Shown: positions 32,386-44,863, counted from the stretch's first letter. The stretch: 64,000 nucleotides of DNA from Hortaea werneckii (GCA_037044905.1 JBAOKB010000037.1:1054001-1118000), one strand, 5' to 3'. Notes: generated by a model not told the origin, from the letters alone. Translations and numbers: made by a program.

Positions 32386-33609
32386 GCCGCCATGGTCAAT
32401 GGTACACCGCGGACTACTCCAATTGCATTCAAGGCATAAGGCGTCAGGCACGCCATGCACCATCCTTACTTCTTCTTCTATACACATGTGGCTGAGTTCA
32501 CTTCTTTTGGGCAACGGATATTCCAAGCATCAGACAGCGGGCATTGCATAAGCATTTTCAACGGGAACAATCATGGGAGGGTTGGCAATACGGGGTTTTG
32601 GAAAACGGCCGGGAAAGTGATCAAGATGAATTTGATATACCCAGATCACTCGGATAGCATGGGAGGATTTGGAGGACAGGACAGGAAAACACAAAAAACA
32701 GAGAGAATTCATTCTTCATGAGAGATGTTCTTAGGAGTTTTTCTTCGGGTGGAGTTGGAGATACCTTTTATTCAGTAGCTTTAGGCTTAGGCTTGAGAAA
32801 ATTAAAAGCCTATATCATGTTCAAAACTTCTGATGATCCTTTCCCTTTTCCCTTTCCTTCTTTCTCTTGTTTTGCCTGGACCAGTCATTTCTTTGCTTCC
32901 TAAAATTCCTATTATGAGCTCTTCTTCTTTGGGTTCCTTTTTCTTCATATCCATCTTTTCTACCGCCTCTTCCTGCCTCCTTCGCTTCTTAAGTCGCTTT
33001 CCTTCTCTTCCCAAATCTCTTCTTTCTTCTTTTTTCTCTTCCTAACCTTTACGGCTTAAGTCCCACTGCTCCAAGAAGAAAAAGAGAAGTAAGAGAATAG
33101 GAAGAAAGAAACACAATCTCAGGAGTTAAGTTTATATGCACACATGGAGTAAGTAGCGTAGAAATACACACAAAAAAAGGAGGGCCCAGAAGTCTTCCAG
33201 CGCCCCTCCATTTTTAAAAAGATGCAAACGAAACGCTTCCACACCTCGCTTCCTCGTTGGAGAACCAGCAAGCCGTTTCCGAAGTGGCAGAAGAGTCGCC
33301 GCGTGAAAGGTGACAGGCACGTCCTCTCCCGTTCGTCCATTATCGGTCGCGGGTTTGTTCCGGGCTCCTGCCTCTCACTGCCTCCTCCTCCTACCGCCGA
33401 CAGCTTCTTTCTTACCGTCCGGAGGCCTCAGACGTGTCCTAGCCACCAGATCCGTTCCTCTTATCATGTACAGACACTCCAACATCTCTGATCGGACCCA
33501 CCGATATTTCAAGCAGCCCATCTAGTCCTCACTTATCGCTTCATCTTCACCCGCCCGTCTCCAATCCAGCTGTCACTTCCACTTCCGTATGAGTCTCAGG
33601 CGAATCACA
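32386..33609. other. Intergenic between convergent amylase and TOM70
   Basis: Contains both 3' ends. 32840-33045 is strongly pyrimidine-rich on the plus strand (CCTTTTCCCTTTCC, TTCTTCTTT runs), a low-complexity tract. No gene seen. Confidence 0.5.
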
Positions 33610-35611
33610 CTATCTCATCGCCGGGCCGCCCATACCGGCGCCCATACCCTGCAGCTTGGCAGCGAGCTGCGGGTACTTCTCCTGGACTTCCAGCTGGGTT
33701 CTGGTGGCCTCGGCGTACGACAGGGCGTTGACGATCTCGCCTTCGGTGCGGCTGAGCTCGGCGGCGCGCTCGAAGTACTTCAGGGCATCGATGACCTTGC
33801 CCTGCTGCAGGAGCAGCTGAGCCATCGTTGCGACGGCGATGTCGCACTCGGGGTCGACTATTGCATTTGGTTAGTTTTCTGCGGTTCTGATCTAATGACT
33901 GGGTGGACATGGACTTACTGATCAAAGCCTTCTGGCAAAGCTCCTCCGCAGCGCTGAAGTCCTGCTTCCACTGGAACAACGCAAGCGCCTTGTTGATCAG
34001 CGGCAGCACGTTCATGCCGCCTCTCTCGCCCACGCTCTTCCTCTCCATCTCGACCGCCGTCTCGAACTTCTCCACCGCCTCTTGGTACTTCTGCTGGTCC
34101 AGCAGCAGCTCACCGTAGTAGTTGTACACGTCGCTCTTGTCGCCAAAGTTCTTGATGCAGCGTCGGAAGGTCGCCATGCTGGAGGCGATCGAGCCCATCT
34201 TGTACTGCGTGACACCAAGCTGGATGTGCGAGAAGATGAAGGAGGAGTCGAGGTCGATCGATTTCTGGTAGTCGGTTGCGGCGAGAGAGAACTCGGAAAG
34301 GATGAAGTGGAGCTGTGCACGGTGGTAGAAGATGTCGGGGTCGGTGGAGTTGTGCTGCATGGCGACTTCGAAGTCATTGGCAGCGGCATCACGGTTGCCT
34401 AGAGTAAAATTGTCAGTACTTTGTCTTGTCGTGTTCAGATTTGGCGGGTGTAGCTCACTCTGCTCAAGGTGCATGGACGCCCGCTTGACGTAGCTCTGGA
34501 CGAGGGCCGGGTCAAGATCGATGGACTTGTTAAGGTCGGCCAGAGCTGCCTCGTTCTCGCCCTTCAGGTAGCGGAAGGTACCGCGCATGTTGTACGCGTA
34601 GGCCTCGTGCTGGCCAAGACCGCCAGCCTCCACGGCCTTATCGAATGCTTGCGACGCCTCGTTGTAACCCTCACCTGTCCTTGTGTGGATGGCTTGCAGA
34701 CCCTTACGGAGGTTCCACAGGCCGCTGCCTTCCGGCAGGTCGTCGGTCTCCTTGATGCCCTCCGGGAGTTCACGGACACGGAATGACTGCAGGTAGTTGG
34801 ACACGAAGGTTGGCGAAGGCAGGCGCTTCTCCTTGCCCTCCATGATCGCGCGCGCCTTGCTCTCAGCGACCTTCTTCAGCAGGCGCTCGACAGCCTGGGC
34901 AGACTGGTCGTTGCGGAATTGGTCGATGATGCAGCTCGCGGTGTAATCGAGGAGCGCCTCGGAGAACTTGCCGTCCTGCTCATAAGCGTTGGCTCGCCTG
35001 TTCAGGGCCTTAACGTATTCCGGGTCCAAGTTGACGGCTGCAGTGGTGTCCTCGATGACCTTTTGCCAGTTGCCCAAAGCGTTCCAACATGCTGCGCGGT
35101 TAGAGTAGAAGACCGGGTCGGCTTTGCAAAGGATTGCCTGTCCGTAGAGGTCGATAGCACGGTTGTAGTCTTTGCTACCGTATGCCTTGTTGCCTGCCGC
35201 CTTCAACTTTGCGGCGTAGTCCTTGCGCTCCTGCTCGGACAGCGACACGACACTCTCCTCCGTCACCGTCGGCAGCTCCTCCTCGGCGACCTCTTCCGCC
35301 TTTGCAGCCTTGGGCGCACCGGCGGTGGTATCCTTCTCTGAGCCTGCCTTGCCCTCCTCAGCCTTCGCAGCCTTGGCAGCTTTTCGCCTGTCCTTCTTCG
35401 CCTTCTTCTCCTGCTCTGAGGCCTTCGGGGGCTGCGAGAGATAGTATATGCTGCCTCCTGCCACCACGACTGTCACACCTGCCACCGTCCAGGCGAGCAC
35501 CTTGTTCTCGCCGTACCAGCTCGTTATGCGCTCCCAGGTTGATGAGCTGGCCTGGGATACATGCTGGGCAGTTTGGTCGACGGCTGCTGTTGTGCTACGG
35601 GCTGACGCCAT
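33610..35611 (-). CDS. TOM70: Mitochondrial import receptor Tom70
   Basis: Three exons (35611-34459, 34398-33919, 33857-33610), two introns of 60 and 61 bp with GTGAGC/CTCTAG and GTAAGT/AATAG borders, 626 residues, the usual Tom70 length. A membrane anchor (VLAWTVAGVTVVVAGG, about residues 38-57) is followed by a Lys/Ala/Glu-rich linker and then about ten TPR units (for example NKAYGSKDYNRAIDLYGQAI, VFYSNRAACWNALGNW, AFNMRG-type repeats), ending in MGAGMGGPAM. Tom70 sits in the outer mitochondrial membrane with its TPR domain in the cytosol, where it binds Hsp70/Hsp90-delivered carrier precursors. The uninterrupted frame through the first intron is fortuitous; splicing restores the TPR. Confidence 0.94.
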
Positions 35612-36371
35612 GGCGTAGAGACTGGATGCGCCCGATCCCTTTTCTGTACGAAATTAATTGACAATTGGCGAAAACGGCCTAAGGGGTTCCGATCGCGCAG
35701 ATATCGGCAGAATGGAAATAGGTATTGTACAGTGCCGTATGGATGGAGGTCCTTCAAAAGCTGCTCTCCTGCGTAACAGATTGGGGACGAAAGCTCGTTT
35801 TAGCGTCTCGGAAGGACAAGCCGAAACGCCACTTGCGAAGCCACACGTCGTACTATCACATCTCGATTCAGGTCACATACACTGGTACGCAACTCACAAT
35901 GACAGACAATTGGTGGCAATTTCATACTTGAAGTGTACGAAGTCGCTTACGGATACTGACCGAGAATCTTACGTTGAAAGGAGCCGTTCCATTCGATATC
36001 TGTAAGCTTCGGACATGGTCACCGAAAGCAGCGGGACCTCGTCGACGAAGATCACGCTGAACTGCTGTGATCCTCGCAGCAGTGCGAAATCCTATTATGA
36101 TGTTTCCGCTCAAGGCGACAAGCCTCTGTCGTTACCCTCGCTCACATTCAGCGAATTGAAGGCACCAGCGCACTGAGCCAGCCGAGGACCCGCTGCCAAA
36201 TGACCGGTCTCAAGTCGTTCATGAAGGCTTAGGCAGAGAAACTTGTATAAAAACGCTGAAGGCCGACATATCAAGGAGGAAAGGGACATCCATCGTTTTC
36301 CGCACTCTTCGTTTTGCACCACAAGCACAATTTCATTGCCGGGACCAAGCGTACCTTCGTATCTTTCAACT
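35612..36371. promoter_or_regulatory. Divergent upstream region of TOM70 and small secreted protein
   Basis: The shared 760-bp upstream region holds a TATA-like TATAAAAA at 36246-36253, about 120 bp before the secreted-protein ATG, suited to an inducible gene. No further gene seen. Confidence 0.4.
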
Positions 36372-36838
36372 ATGCATCTCACACACTCGCTCTTCGCTAC
36401 GAGCGTCCTCTTGAGCGCAACCTCGCAGGCCTTCGAGCTTACTTTCTATCTCGGCCAGCAATGCGACGGCGAGGAGACAGATGGCGTCAGTCTCAGTGCC
36501 AGTGGCGGGTGCAGCGTAAGGCTTCTTATCAACGTGATCTCGTATTCGTTTGACCAAAAGGGACTGACACCTTGTCGTCATAGACCGCAGGCCTTGGGGG
36601 CTTCAATTCGGAAGCCATTTTGGTTCACAGAGAGGCCTCTGACGCGGAAAGACGCTCGTAAGTAACACCACTTTCGCCTGTTGAATAAAGAAAGGTAGAA
36701 GCTGACTAGACGCTTGCTGCAGAAATCCAATTTTTTGAGCGCGATGACTGCGCTGGATCGACTCTGGGGCTGGCCTCCGACGGATGCTTCAATGTGGACA
36801 CCGCAGGCCTTCGCGCTAAATCTTACCGAGTTTATTGA
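36372..36838 (+). CDS. Probable small secreted cysteine-containing protein (exon phase problem)
   Basis: Exon 1 (36372-36515) encodes a signal peptide (MHLTHSLFATSVLLSATSQA) and a mature start with ELTFYLGQQCDG and a GGCS end. Exon 2 (36584-36657, after GTAAGG...CATAG) reads TAGLGGFNSEAILVHREASDAERR. Exon 3 (36710-36838, after GTAAGT...ACTAG) reads an EIQFFERDDCAGSTLGLASDGCFNV block and ends RVY-stop. The three blocks form the usual layout of a small secreted ascomycete protein of ~115 residues, but exon 2 ends with two spare bases while exon 3 needs none. Either a base is missing or the splice site differs. No function is recognised; effector-like by size only. Confidence 0.5.
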
Positions 36839-37209
36839 TCATCTAGAGACGTGCTGGGTTGAGCGGTTTGACCGCGAGGATGGTGGCCGATATTGCGAGC
36901 GCTGCACCGAGCGCCTAGCACATTGCTTGTAGATGTATGAAAGCCAGTGCTTGCATGTCCGTCGGGGCTGATTTACCGTACTTAGTGGTACAACAGGCGC
37001 AAAAAATCAGTGTCGTAGAGTGCGGGAAAGCTGCCGCAACATACAAGTGCTTATCTGGATTGTCGATGGCACGTATGCTCAGCTGATGCCTTTGAGGGAA
37101 AAGAAACTTGGTTATGCCAGGGCACTCGTTTTCTATGCAAAACACGGCTCAGATCCAACCTCCATTCACACTCAAGTCTGCCCGTAGAAGTGATGTGACC
37201 CTCTCACTT

Positions 37210-37695
37210 TCACATCAGCCTTCGCACACCAATGACAACCACTGTCAGTACTGACATGACGCCGAAGGTTTCGAAAGCTGCCTTCAGCATCAGGAATCCC
37301 ATTTTCCAGAGAGTCCACTCCGAAGCTTCGGCTCCCGACGCTTGAGGGAATCCTTTAATCTGTTGGTCCCTCGTCGCTTCAAAGGGCAAGGCCACGAACC
37401 AGCAACTGAGGGCCAATATCGTCACGGAGCTTCTTGCCACACTTGTCCCGAGGACAGCCGGTTGTGATGTATTGTTTGGACTTGTCTGGCCCAAAGCAAG
37501 CGGCGCAGGTGGGTGGCGTTCTTGCTGTCTGGCTGGGAAATGGCCGGCGAGCGCAACGAGAACTGTGGCCAATGGCTCGCTGATGGCGTAACATACTCTA
37601 CCTAGTGCTACGACAAGGCATGTCGTTCCGAGAATAGCGAAAGATGTCTTCAGGATGATCGATATTACAGAAGAAAGCTCCGAGATATAGTCCAT
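37210..37695 (-). CDS. Hypothetical membrane protein
   Basis: A single 161-codon frame from ATG at 37695. Three hydrophobic segments are visible (about residues 5-35, 88-105 and 135-158), with a Pro/Gln-rich loop between the first two, so it may be a small integral membrane protein. I recognise no family. No intron is needed. It might equally be a chance frame. Confidence 0.38.
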   Translation of the reverse strand: MDYISELSSVISIILKTSFAILGTTCLVVALGRVCYAISEPLATVLVALAGHFPARQQERHPPAPLALGQTSPNNTSQPAVLGTSVARSSVTILALSCWFVALPFEATRDQQIKGFPQASGAEASEWTLWKMGFLMLKAAFETFGVMSVLTVVVIGVRRLM

Positions 37696-38108
37696 GATAA
37701 TAGATGCGGCGTTAATCAGATCCTGGGTTGAAGCAAAGGAGGACAGAACATGTGGAGCACGAGAGAAACAGCTTCTCTTTGAATATCATCATGCAGTGCA
37801 GGGTTGCAGACCGTCTATGAAGAATGCCGTGTGTGCCGCCGAAACGCAAACGCAACACGTGACATGCTGTCTCCGGCATTCACCCGTTCGGTCGAGTCGC
37901 GAGCACAGATGAACTTCGCCCTTCTTGACATTCGCACTTCTTCCTCAACAGCAAGACCACGCCAAGCGGATGTGCACGCTTCGCACAGTGCATCGTGTCT
38001 GCCATCGCCCGCGTAGGTAGCATGGCAGGGCGAATCCCCCCAAATAGCGTCTGGTCGGCAATGAACTACACGCCACCGCGCGGCCAATGCAACCATAAGC
38101 ATTCCCTT
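37696..38108. other. Intergenic
   Basis: Between two divergently placed hypothetical genes. Overlapping short frames on both strands, none convincing. Confidence 0.35.
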
Positions 38109-38525
38109 ATGAGTCCAGCCTGCGCCTGCTTGAGATTCATGCTGCACCCAGTCAAGGTAAACCTCTTTCTCTTCATCGTCCTATTTCTTCCGCTCGCGAA
38201 AGCACTTCTTACAAAACACCAGGCAGCAACCAGCTTCGAATGCGATGGATGCGGCCACCACGCTAGTTTTCACTCTCTAGAGAACCCAGCGGAAGACGCG
38301 GTGATTAAGAAGTGGTCCGAACAAGAAACCGCCAGTAGTCACTCTAAACAGACCGCAGCTGGCGCGAGCAACAAGAAGCGCAGACTACTTGCTTCGACCG
38401 CAGCGGAGACTGGAGATGCAGACGTAGTCGAACTTGATTGGCCTGCCATTCCCGGCAATACCTCCCACTCCGCTGCTTCATCCACCGGTGTTCGTGGGAG
38501 AGGATCGAAAAAAGGTGGCAATTAG
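38109..38525 (+). CDS. Hypothetical protein with CDGCGHHASFHSLE motif
   Basis: The likely structure is exon 38109-38156, intron 38157-38222 (66 bp, GTAAAC...CACCAG) and exon 38223-38525, giving about 116 residues. The core SFECDGCGHHASFHSLENP, followed by DAVIKKW, resembles a short conserved protein class I have seen in ascomycetes without an assigned function. CxxC-x-HH looks metal-binding. The C-terminal half is Ser/Ala/Lys rich with KKRRLL, possibly nuclear. The intron is a multiple of three without a stop; retained, it would add a hydrophobic segment. The start is uncertain (an in-frame Met lies at 37995). Confidence 0.5.
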   Translation: MSPACACLRFMLHPVKVNLFLFIVLFLPLAKALLTKHQAATSFECDGCGHHASFHSLENPAEDAVIKKWSEQETASSHSKQTAAGASNKKRRLLASTAAETGDADVVELDWPAIPGNTSHSAASSTGVRGRGSKKGGN

Positions 38526-38838
38526 ACGCATTTGAGATGATCTACAAGAATCATGTGCTTGAAAATTCATCATGGCCTAGCGAACTTGGCAGCAAATGAT
38601 GACATTGTTTTTGAAAGCCTGCCGCAACAGATACCGTCCAGCCAGTTCAGGTAGGTCACGTCGATTTGCTTAGACTTGATGAACTTACATACATAGGTTT
38701 GTACGCATTCTATACAGCTGTGTCACCTCGATGTATTCACTGGCAGATCTGACACTCACTGACAGCTCTCATCGTCCGCCTGACAGTGTTCGTAAAGTTG
38801 AGACACCGGTCAAATGGACAAGCAGTGTCTCTTTTGCC
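38526..38838. other. Intergenic, convergent 3' ends
   Basis: Short region between the hypothetical gene and the transporter stop. Nothing seen. Confidence 0.4.
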
Positions 38839-40666
38839 TTACAACAGCCAAATTCTCTCTTTACCTCTGGCATCCTTTGCGCCGATCTTGTTCAGTCTCG
38901 CATAATAGAAGCGCAGAGAAAGCGACGTAACGACCACACAAGCACTACACGCAGCGCAAACCGAATTACCAGTGGTGTATCCTGTCTCCTTTTCGCTGTC
39001 CCGCCAGATCCACTGCGAGATGAGCGATCCAACGCCTGCGAAGCTGTTGTTGATGGCCGTAGCGATGAACATCGTTGCGATACTCGGCACGTTGCAAGTC
39101 ACCCAAGCCGATAGAGGATTCGCGCTTGGGAATGCGCCGGCGGCGCACAGGAACAGCATGCCGTATCGCAGCTTGTATGCGTCGGCTGGTGCAACAGCTT
39201 GCACAAGCCAGCCGATAAAGCCGACTACACTGGACGCGGCAACATGGAATCCACGGGCGTTGCGGGTGTCAGCCGACCAAGCCAGGAAAAGACACACGAT
39301 GTATCCGAAGATCCATGGTGGAACCGTCATCAGGTTGGCTTGAAGACTGTCGTAACCGAGCCCATTGACGATGGTTGGAGCGAAGAAAGTCATTGAGCCG
39401 AGTGGGATCATGTCGCATCTATGAGGAAATTGGTCATTGTTCGCGTGACGAGCGGCCCTTGGTGAGTTTGACTTACAGATATGCGAAGAAGTGAGCCATC
39501 ATGCGTGGATGGAAGCATGTAGTCAAGACCTCATGGCGAGACGCATGGGCCTTCGTATACCCGCCTCCGTGAACTTTGATACGGTCCTCCATGTGTCTCT
39601 TGTCATCCTCACTAAGCCATCTCGCACGAGCCGGATAGTCCGGCACAAACCAGAAGAAGATTGGAACACAGGCCAGTGTGATGATGCCTTCGACAAGGAA
39701 AAGCCAGCGGAAGCCTTCGAGTCCAGCGGTACCATTGAGTTGTCCGACTCCATAGGCGATGGCGCCATTAAATGCACCGGCTGCTGAGGCGGACGATCCC
39801 ACCAAAGCGATGCGCAACGAGCGCTCTCCGACCGGATACCAAAAAGTCGTGAAGTAAATAATACCAGGGAAGAAACCGGCCTGAGTTCTGTCAGTATGAC
39901 GTCCAGTACACTATAAGCAACCCGGCGGAGAGCCCGAGAGAGCTCTTAGAGCTCACATCGTACCTCAAATACACCAATCAGAAAGCGTAACCCGACGATC
40001 TGACCATATGTCTGAATTCCAGTAAAGCCGACAGTGAGTGCACCCCAGCCAAAGAGCAAGAAGCCGAGCCATAGGGAAGGGCGAACGTAGCGCTTCATGA
40101 TCCAGTTGGAAGGGATTTCGAAGACGGCATATGCTACGCTGTGAAATGTCAGCGATAGCTTTGAATGACTGAAAGGATCGTTCGATCATACCTGAACAGC
40201 GAGACAGCGACTGCGTAGCCATTAGGCGTTGTGTTAGTGGTCTGCAGGATGTCGTCTCCGGTCTCTGAGTTGAGAATACGGGCAGCACCGATGTTGCCGC
40301 GGTCGAGGTAGTTCAGGAGCTACCCATCTATCAGTCCAACATTCGGATGTCAACTAATGCCATGTCCAATCGGCTGTACTGACATAGACAAACCCGCAGA
40401 TGGGTAGGAATTTCAGGTCAACTTTCCACCTCAAACGGCGAGAACGCTCTTTGTCTTCGACAAAGTCGGTAGCATGGCCTGTGATCGTGGGTTCGTCGAT
40501 GAGGTCTGGCTCGGATTTTTCGTTATTGGCCTGCAGGACTTGGTGAGCGACAAGACCCGAGGCAGGGGAACATAGGAGGCGTAGTCATGGGAGGTATCCG
40601 TACCTCTACATCACTCCCGTCGCGCTCGACATGTTGAGCATGGATATCCTCATGTTTACCGTCCAT
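38839..40666 (-). CDS. MFS transporter, anion:cation symporter family (Dal5/Tna1-like)
   Basis: Six exons (40666-40604, 40530-40384, 40319-40192, 40138-39964, 39880-39477, 39418-38839) with five introns of 53-83 bp; all phases agree and give 498 residues. The N-terminal DKERSRRLRWKVDLKFLPICGFVYLLNYLDRGNIGAARI is typical of the allantoate/nicotinate-permease type: a cytosolic leader, then TM1 and the YLDR motif. Later segments include AGFFPGIIYFTTFWYP, the RWLFLVEGIITL segment, FFWFVPDYP and a C-terminal half with MTFFAPTIVNGLG. Twelve membrane segments are expected. Members import small organic anions or vitamins with protons across the plasma membrane; the substrate cannot be told from sequence. 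Confidence 0.88.
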
Positions 40667-43204
40667 CTTGCAGTCCCGAATCCGAAAGATCGATGCACAA
40701 GTTACTGAAATTGAAATTTCTCTGTAGTGAAACGGCCAGAAGCAACAGCTTTCTTTCAGAGATCAACGAACATGCCACGAGGTGCCCACGAGATGGCCAT
40801 GCATCATGCTTTTATGTACGCCACATTGTCACTTATTCCCGCGCGTCCTCATGAAAACCTCAGCAACGCCACCTTGGCTCACTAATGCAATATCTCCAGC
40901 TTACCGCCGCTCTTTTACTGCTTTGATACCTGCAAGACCGGCCAAGCAGCTTGCCCGCCCCATGGTCTGCGGGGAAAGCAGCATCTCTATGGATGCTGTG
41001 CTTACTTGGTATCAGCCGGCAGATCTGGGGTTCGAGAAAGCTGGGGTAAATCTGGGGAGCTCTGGGGTTGGAGCGGAGAAGTTGTGACCCCCAAATGTCT
41101 GGGCGGTCGTCCTTGCTATTGTTTGAAAAGCTGGGCTTGCGATGGAACCTTGAACGAGTGGTGAGGGAGCGCTTATCAGGATTTCACTATTGCTTGGGGC
41201 GAGCAATTTGGCTCGTGCATGCATGTCCTAGAGCTGGAGCTAGGTGTCTGGCTCCATTTAACATTTGATTTGAGACTTCCTGAGGCGGAGGTTGGCACCT
41301 AAGAGAGGTCATGCGGAACGGAGGATGTTGCTTCTTTTCTTGTTGTAAGGCAAGAAACGGCGTTTTCAGGTCTGCTGGACGGCTTCTTGTGGTAGCCGAC
41401 CACACCACGAAGGCTTCTTACGGCTGATGCGTTGCACCGATATTCTTCAAGGGCTCCTCTGGAAATGGTCACCTACAGTCCTGTGAGCTTGCGGGTGCAT
41501 CACTGAGTCTTGTGTGCGATATGGTCAGCTTCACCTGGTCCTTTCGACCCAAAGAATAAGGAAAGGCAACAAAAGACGCCGCGCCAGAAGCAAGCTTTCT
41601 GTGTATACAGTCTCGCGACACCTCAATCCGGTCAACCTCGATCTTTTGCAGAAACCACTAGAGGACCGAGAGGACAATGAATGCTATGCCATGAACGCGC
41701 AGAGGACCCATCCCTCACAACAGATGCACAACACCTTGTGAGCCATGCAACCTTGCGGGTTGAGTGACTGACAGCTTGCAAAAGTACGATTCTCAGGTGC
41801 ACAAATCCTCTCTTTGACTTCGATTCGGGTACCTGAAAAGATGACATGCGGAGTATTCCGGCGCCATGAGGAGACATGCGACGAGTGAGGAGCTTCTGTG
41901 GAGTATCAGACTAGCAAAAGTCCATGGAGGCATTCGACCGAGGTGAAGACTTCAAATAATTGAATGTATAGGCTTACCAACTGACTTAAGGCTTCTTTAG
42001 TAGCAAAGCAGCCATATCCGCTGGAGGGACCATTCCCTGAAGTTCAGAAGTTTTGAAGGGCTGGCATTGAAGCCCTTGATCGGGTCCAGCGGAATTGTCC
42101 AAAATCTAAGAATCTAAGACTGCCTAGGTATCCAGTAGCGTAAGTAGAAGAAGCACGCATCGAAGAGCAGCCAAGCCTAAGATCTTCGCCAAGCGGAATA
42201 GCTAATTCTTGCTGCAGCATCTCGGTACCGATTCGCTGTGCCTTTGTGCAACTATATCTAGAGTTGATGTACCGGAAGGTCGAAGATGAGAAATCTTTCC
42301 ATCCCGACCGAGGCAACGACAAGACAGCTAAATCGCCAGCAAAGTCAATAGCAAGTCGCCGGTGATCAGGTACTGGCCGGCCCCATTAACTATTAACGTT
42401 CAACTCTATCCCCGCACTCTTTCTGACCCCACCCTCTTCATAACGCTTTGTTTTTCTTCTATTTTTGATTTTTATGGACCGTCGAACAGTATTCATAGCC
42501 CATGTTGCAGGCACAGATCGCATTTACATTGAGCACCTTGCAAGCTACCTAGGTACTAAGAAGCGGTCGAAGTGCCGTCGCTAACAGCCGCTTCACAAAG
42601 ACCTTCAGGTGCTTGAGGAAGGCTCATAATTGTTTCTCGCGACTACTGCAGTTACAACCCACGGGTCGGAAAAAAATCAGCAATGTCGAGCAACGCCCTT
42701 TTCCGGGTCGGGAGAATGCTTTTTTTTTTTTTTTTTTTCAGAACATCCTCGGAACACTTTACTTGGAGAGTACAGCAACTTGAGCTGGCGTCGCGATGAT
42801 CACCTCTTCCAGTCGCCTTAGCTCTTTTACTTCAGACGAACAAGACACTAGCTCTCGGTGACATTAAGCAAGCAATCAATGGTGTCGGTGCCGACGGAAA
42901 ATCTAGGAACTGGCATTCCAAGCTACAACACCTTTCTGAGCTAGTCGTTCGCAGGAGGGGGCGTGCTAGCTTGTTTACTGTGTAGTGATCCTCCAAGCAG
43001 TACTTTACGATGGGCCCGAGGCAAGTCAAGAATGCATGTCTTCAGAGCTGGGAAATCAGCCAGAAGCTAATGCAGAGCCCACCAACTTTATGATCAGTCT
43101 CGAACAGTTGTGGCCATGAAGCAGTGCCACATAAATAACAGGATCGACCACCGGGTCTTCCAGGTGCCATCGCTAAACCAATTGTATAACTTTCAATTAC
43201 AAAC
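40667..43204. other. Long intergenic region
   Basis: 2.5 kb without a supportable gene. Many short frames, all below ~110 codons, with no domain. A T19 tract lies at 42720-42738. The last 100 bases hold the peroxidase promoter with a weak ATAAATAA at about 43131. Confidence 0.4.
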
Positions 43205-44863
43205 ATGTTGATCCTCACGCTCGCTCTCGTCCAAGGCGCCTTCGCTTTCCCTTGGGTGGCCAATGTACAGGGTGTGGACTCATCCATTCTCAGACGTTCA
43301 GCTCTGCTGGAACGTGATACTCCAGACTGTCCTTTCAACCCTGACCACCAGCCTGCTGCCCCGGTGACATCCAAATATCCCTACAACAACGCAAAAGATG
43401 GCAAGCCAGGTAATGGCAAAGGCGGATATCTCGTGCCTGCACCGGGCGACACTGCGCATGAGTTCAGGAAGCCAAACCCTAAGACTGACATTCGTGGTCC
43501 TTGTCCAGGTATTTGGTGATCAACAGGTTGTGCCATGACTTGTGCTGACGCATTTGTAGGCCTCAATGCTGCCGCCAACCATGGGTTCCTTGCTAGGGAT
43601 GGAATAACGACGTGTGAGTATCATTGCCGCTGCAAGAGCCTAAGCGTTGGAGACTAACCCGGTATCATCAGACAACGAGCTTGTTGATGCCCAACAAAAT
43701 CTCTACAATGTCGGTTACGACCTAGCCAACCTTTTGGCCATTGCTGGCGTGGGTCTGGTGAGTTCATTGCCTTGCGAAGAAGACAAATAAATGCTGCGGT
43801 CGCTAATATCCATCAATTTAGGATGGCGATCTTGTGGGAACAGGCAAGCTTTCCATCGGATGTGATGCAACCTCTCGCACTGCTTCGGCTGGGAACCTCC
43901 TCGCCGACGAGCTTGGTCTCAATGGCCACAACCATTTCGAGGCTGACGCTTCGCTTACCCGCAACGATTACTTTCTTGCAGACGGAGACAACTATCGATG
44001 GAATGCTACAGTAAGCACCGTAAATCTGTCGAATTGTCGCAACTTTGAAAGCTGACGACTTTTGCCAGCTCTTCACCCAGATGCTGGAGTACTGCCAGGG
44101 CAACTGCAACTTGGAGGCTTTGTCAAAGGTTCGTTCCCAAAGAACAGGTATTCTGGCTTCTGCTGACCACCACCCGAAAAATAGTATCGCGAGGCGAGAT
44201 ACTACCAGTCGGTTGCAGACAACGGAAACTTCTTCTTCGGTCCCGGTTCGCTGCTTCTTTACGGTGCAGCATCTTTCCTCTACGAGCTGATGCCGACTGC
44301 TGGTGGCATTGCTGATGAAGCGGTAATTAGACCTTGTCCCCATAATAACTTGCAAGTACTAACTTCTTGATCACTAGACCATGATGTCCTTCTTCGGCGC
44401 CGACAAGGTCAATGGCGAATACGTCTGGAATGGCGGTGAGCGCATCCCGCCAAACTGGAGAGCCCGCGTTGAACCCTACGACAACAACAAGGTTGGGACT
44501 CAGATCATTGAGATGTATCTGATGAACGTAAGACTCTCACATGAATCAATTATACTCATTTCGAGTCACACTAACGAATGAATCTAGCCGGTCCTCTTCG
44601 GCGGCAACGTGGGTCGTAACAACTTCAACGGGCTCAACTTCAGCACTTACATCCAAAATGGCAAGCTCAACACTGACTTGGGTGACAATGCTCTGTGTCT
44701 GATCTACCAAGCCCTTACCGGTGGTTTCCCCTCTCAGCTTGGACAAGTCATCAACTTGCCTGTGGCCTTGGTCAATGCCATGACTGCAGAGATCGCACCT
44801 ATGGCGGAAAACCTTGGCTGCCCATTGAACCACAACTCTGGATCTAGTGTTTCTGGCGGATAG
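43205..44863 (+). CDS. Heme-thiolate peroxidase (chloroperoxidase / unspecific peroxygenase family)
   Basis: Eight exons (43205-43508, 43560-43613, 43672-43757, 43822-44010, 44069-44128, 44185-44322, 44378-44527, 44588-44863) in consistent phase give 418 residues. A signal peptide (LTLALVQGAFAFP) is followed by the proximal heme ligand motif PCPGLNAAANHGFL, with Cys-100 as thiolate ligand. The distal/Mg site reads HFEADASLTRND (E188, D190, S192, R195), close to the EGD-S-R pattern of the long peroxygenases. Length and the C-terminal part (NWRARVEPYDNNKVGTQIIEMYLMNPVLFGGN) fit the long group. These secreted enzymes use H2O2 to halogenate or oxygenate small aromatic and aliphatic substrates. 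The actual substrate is unknown. Confidence 0.9.
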
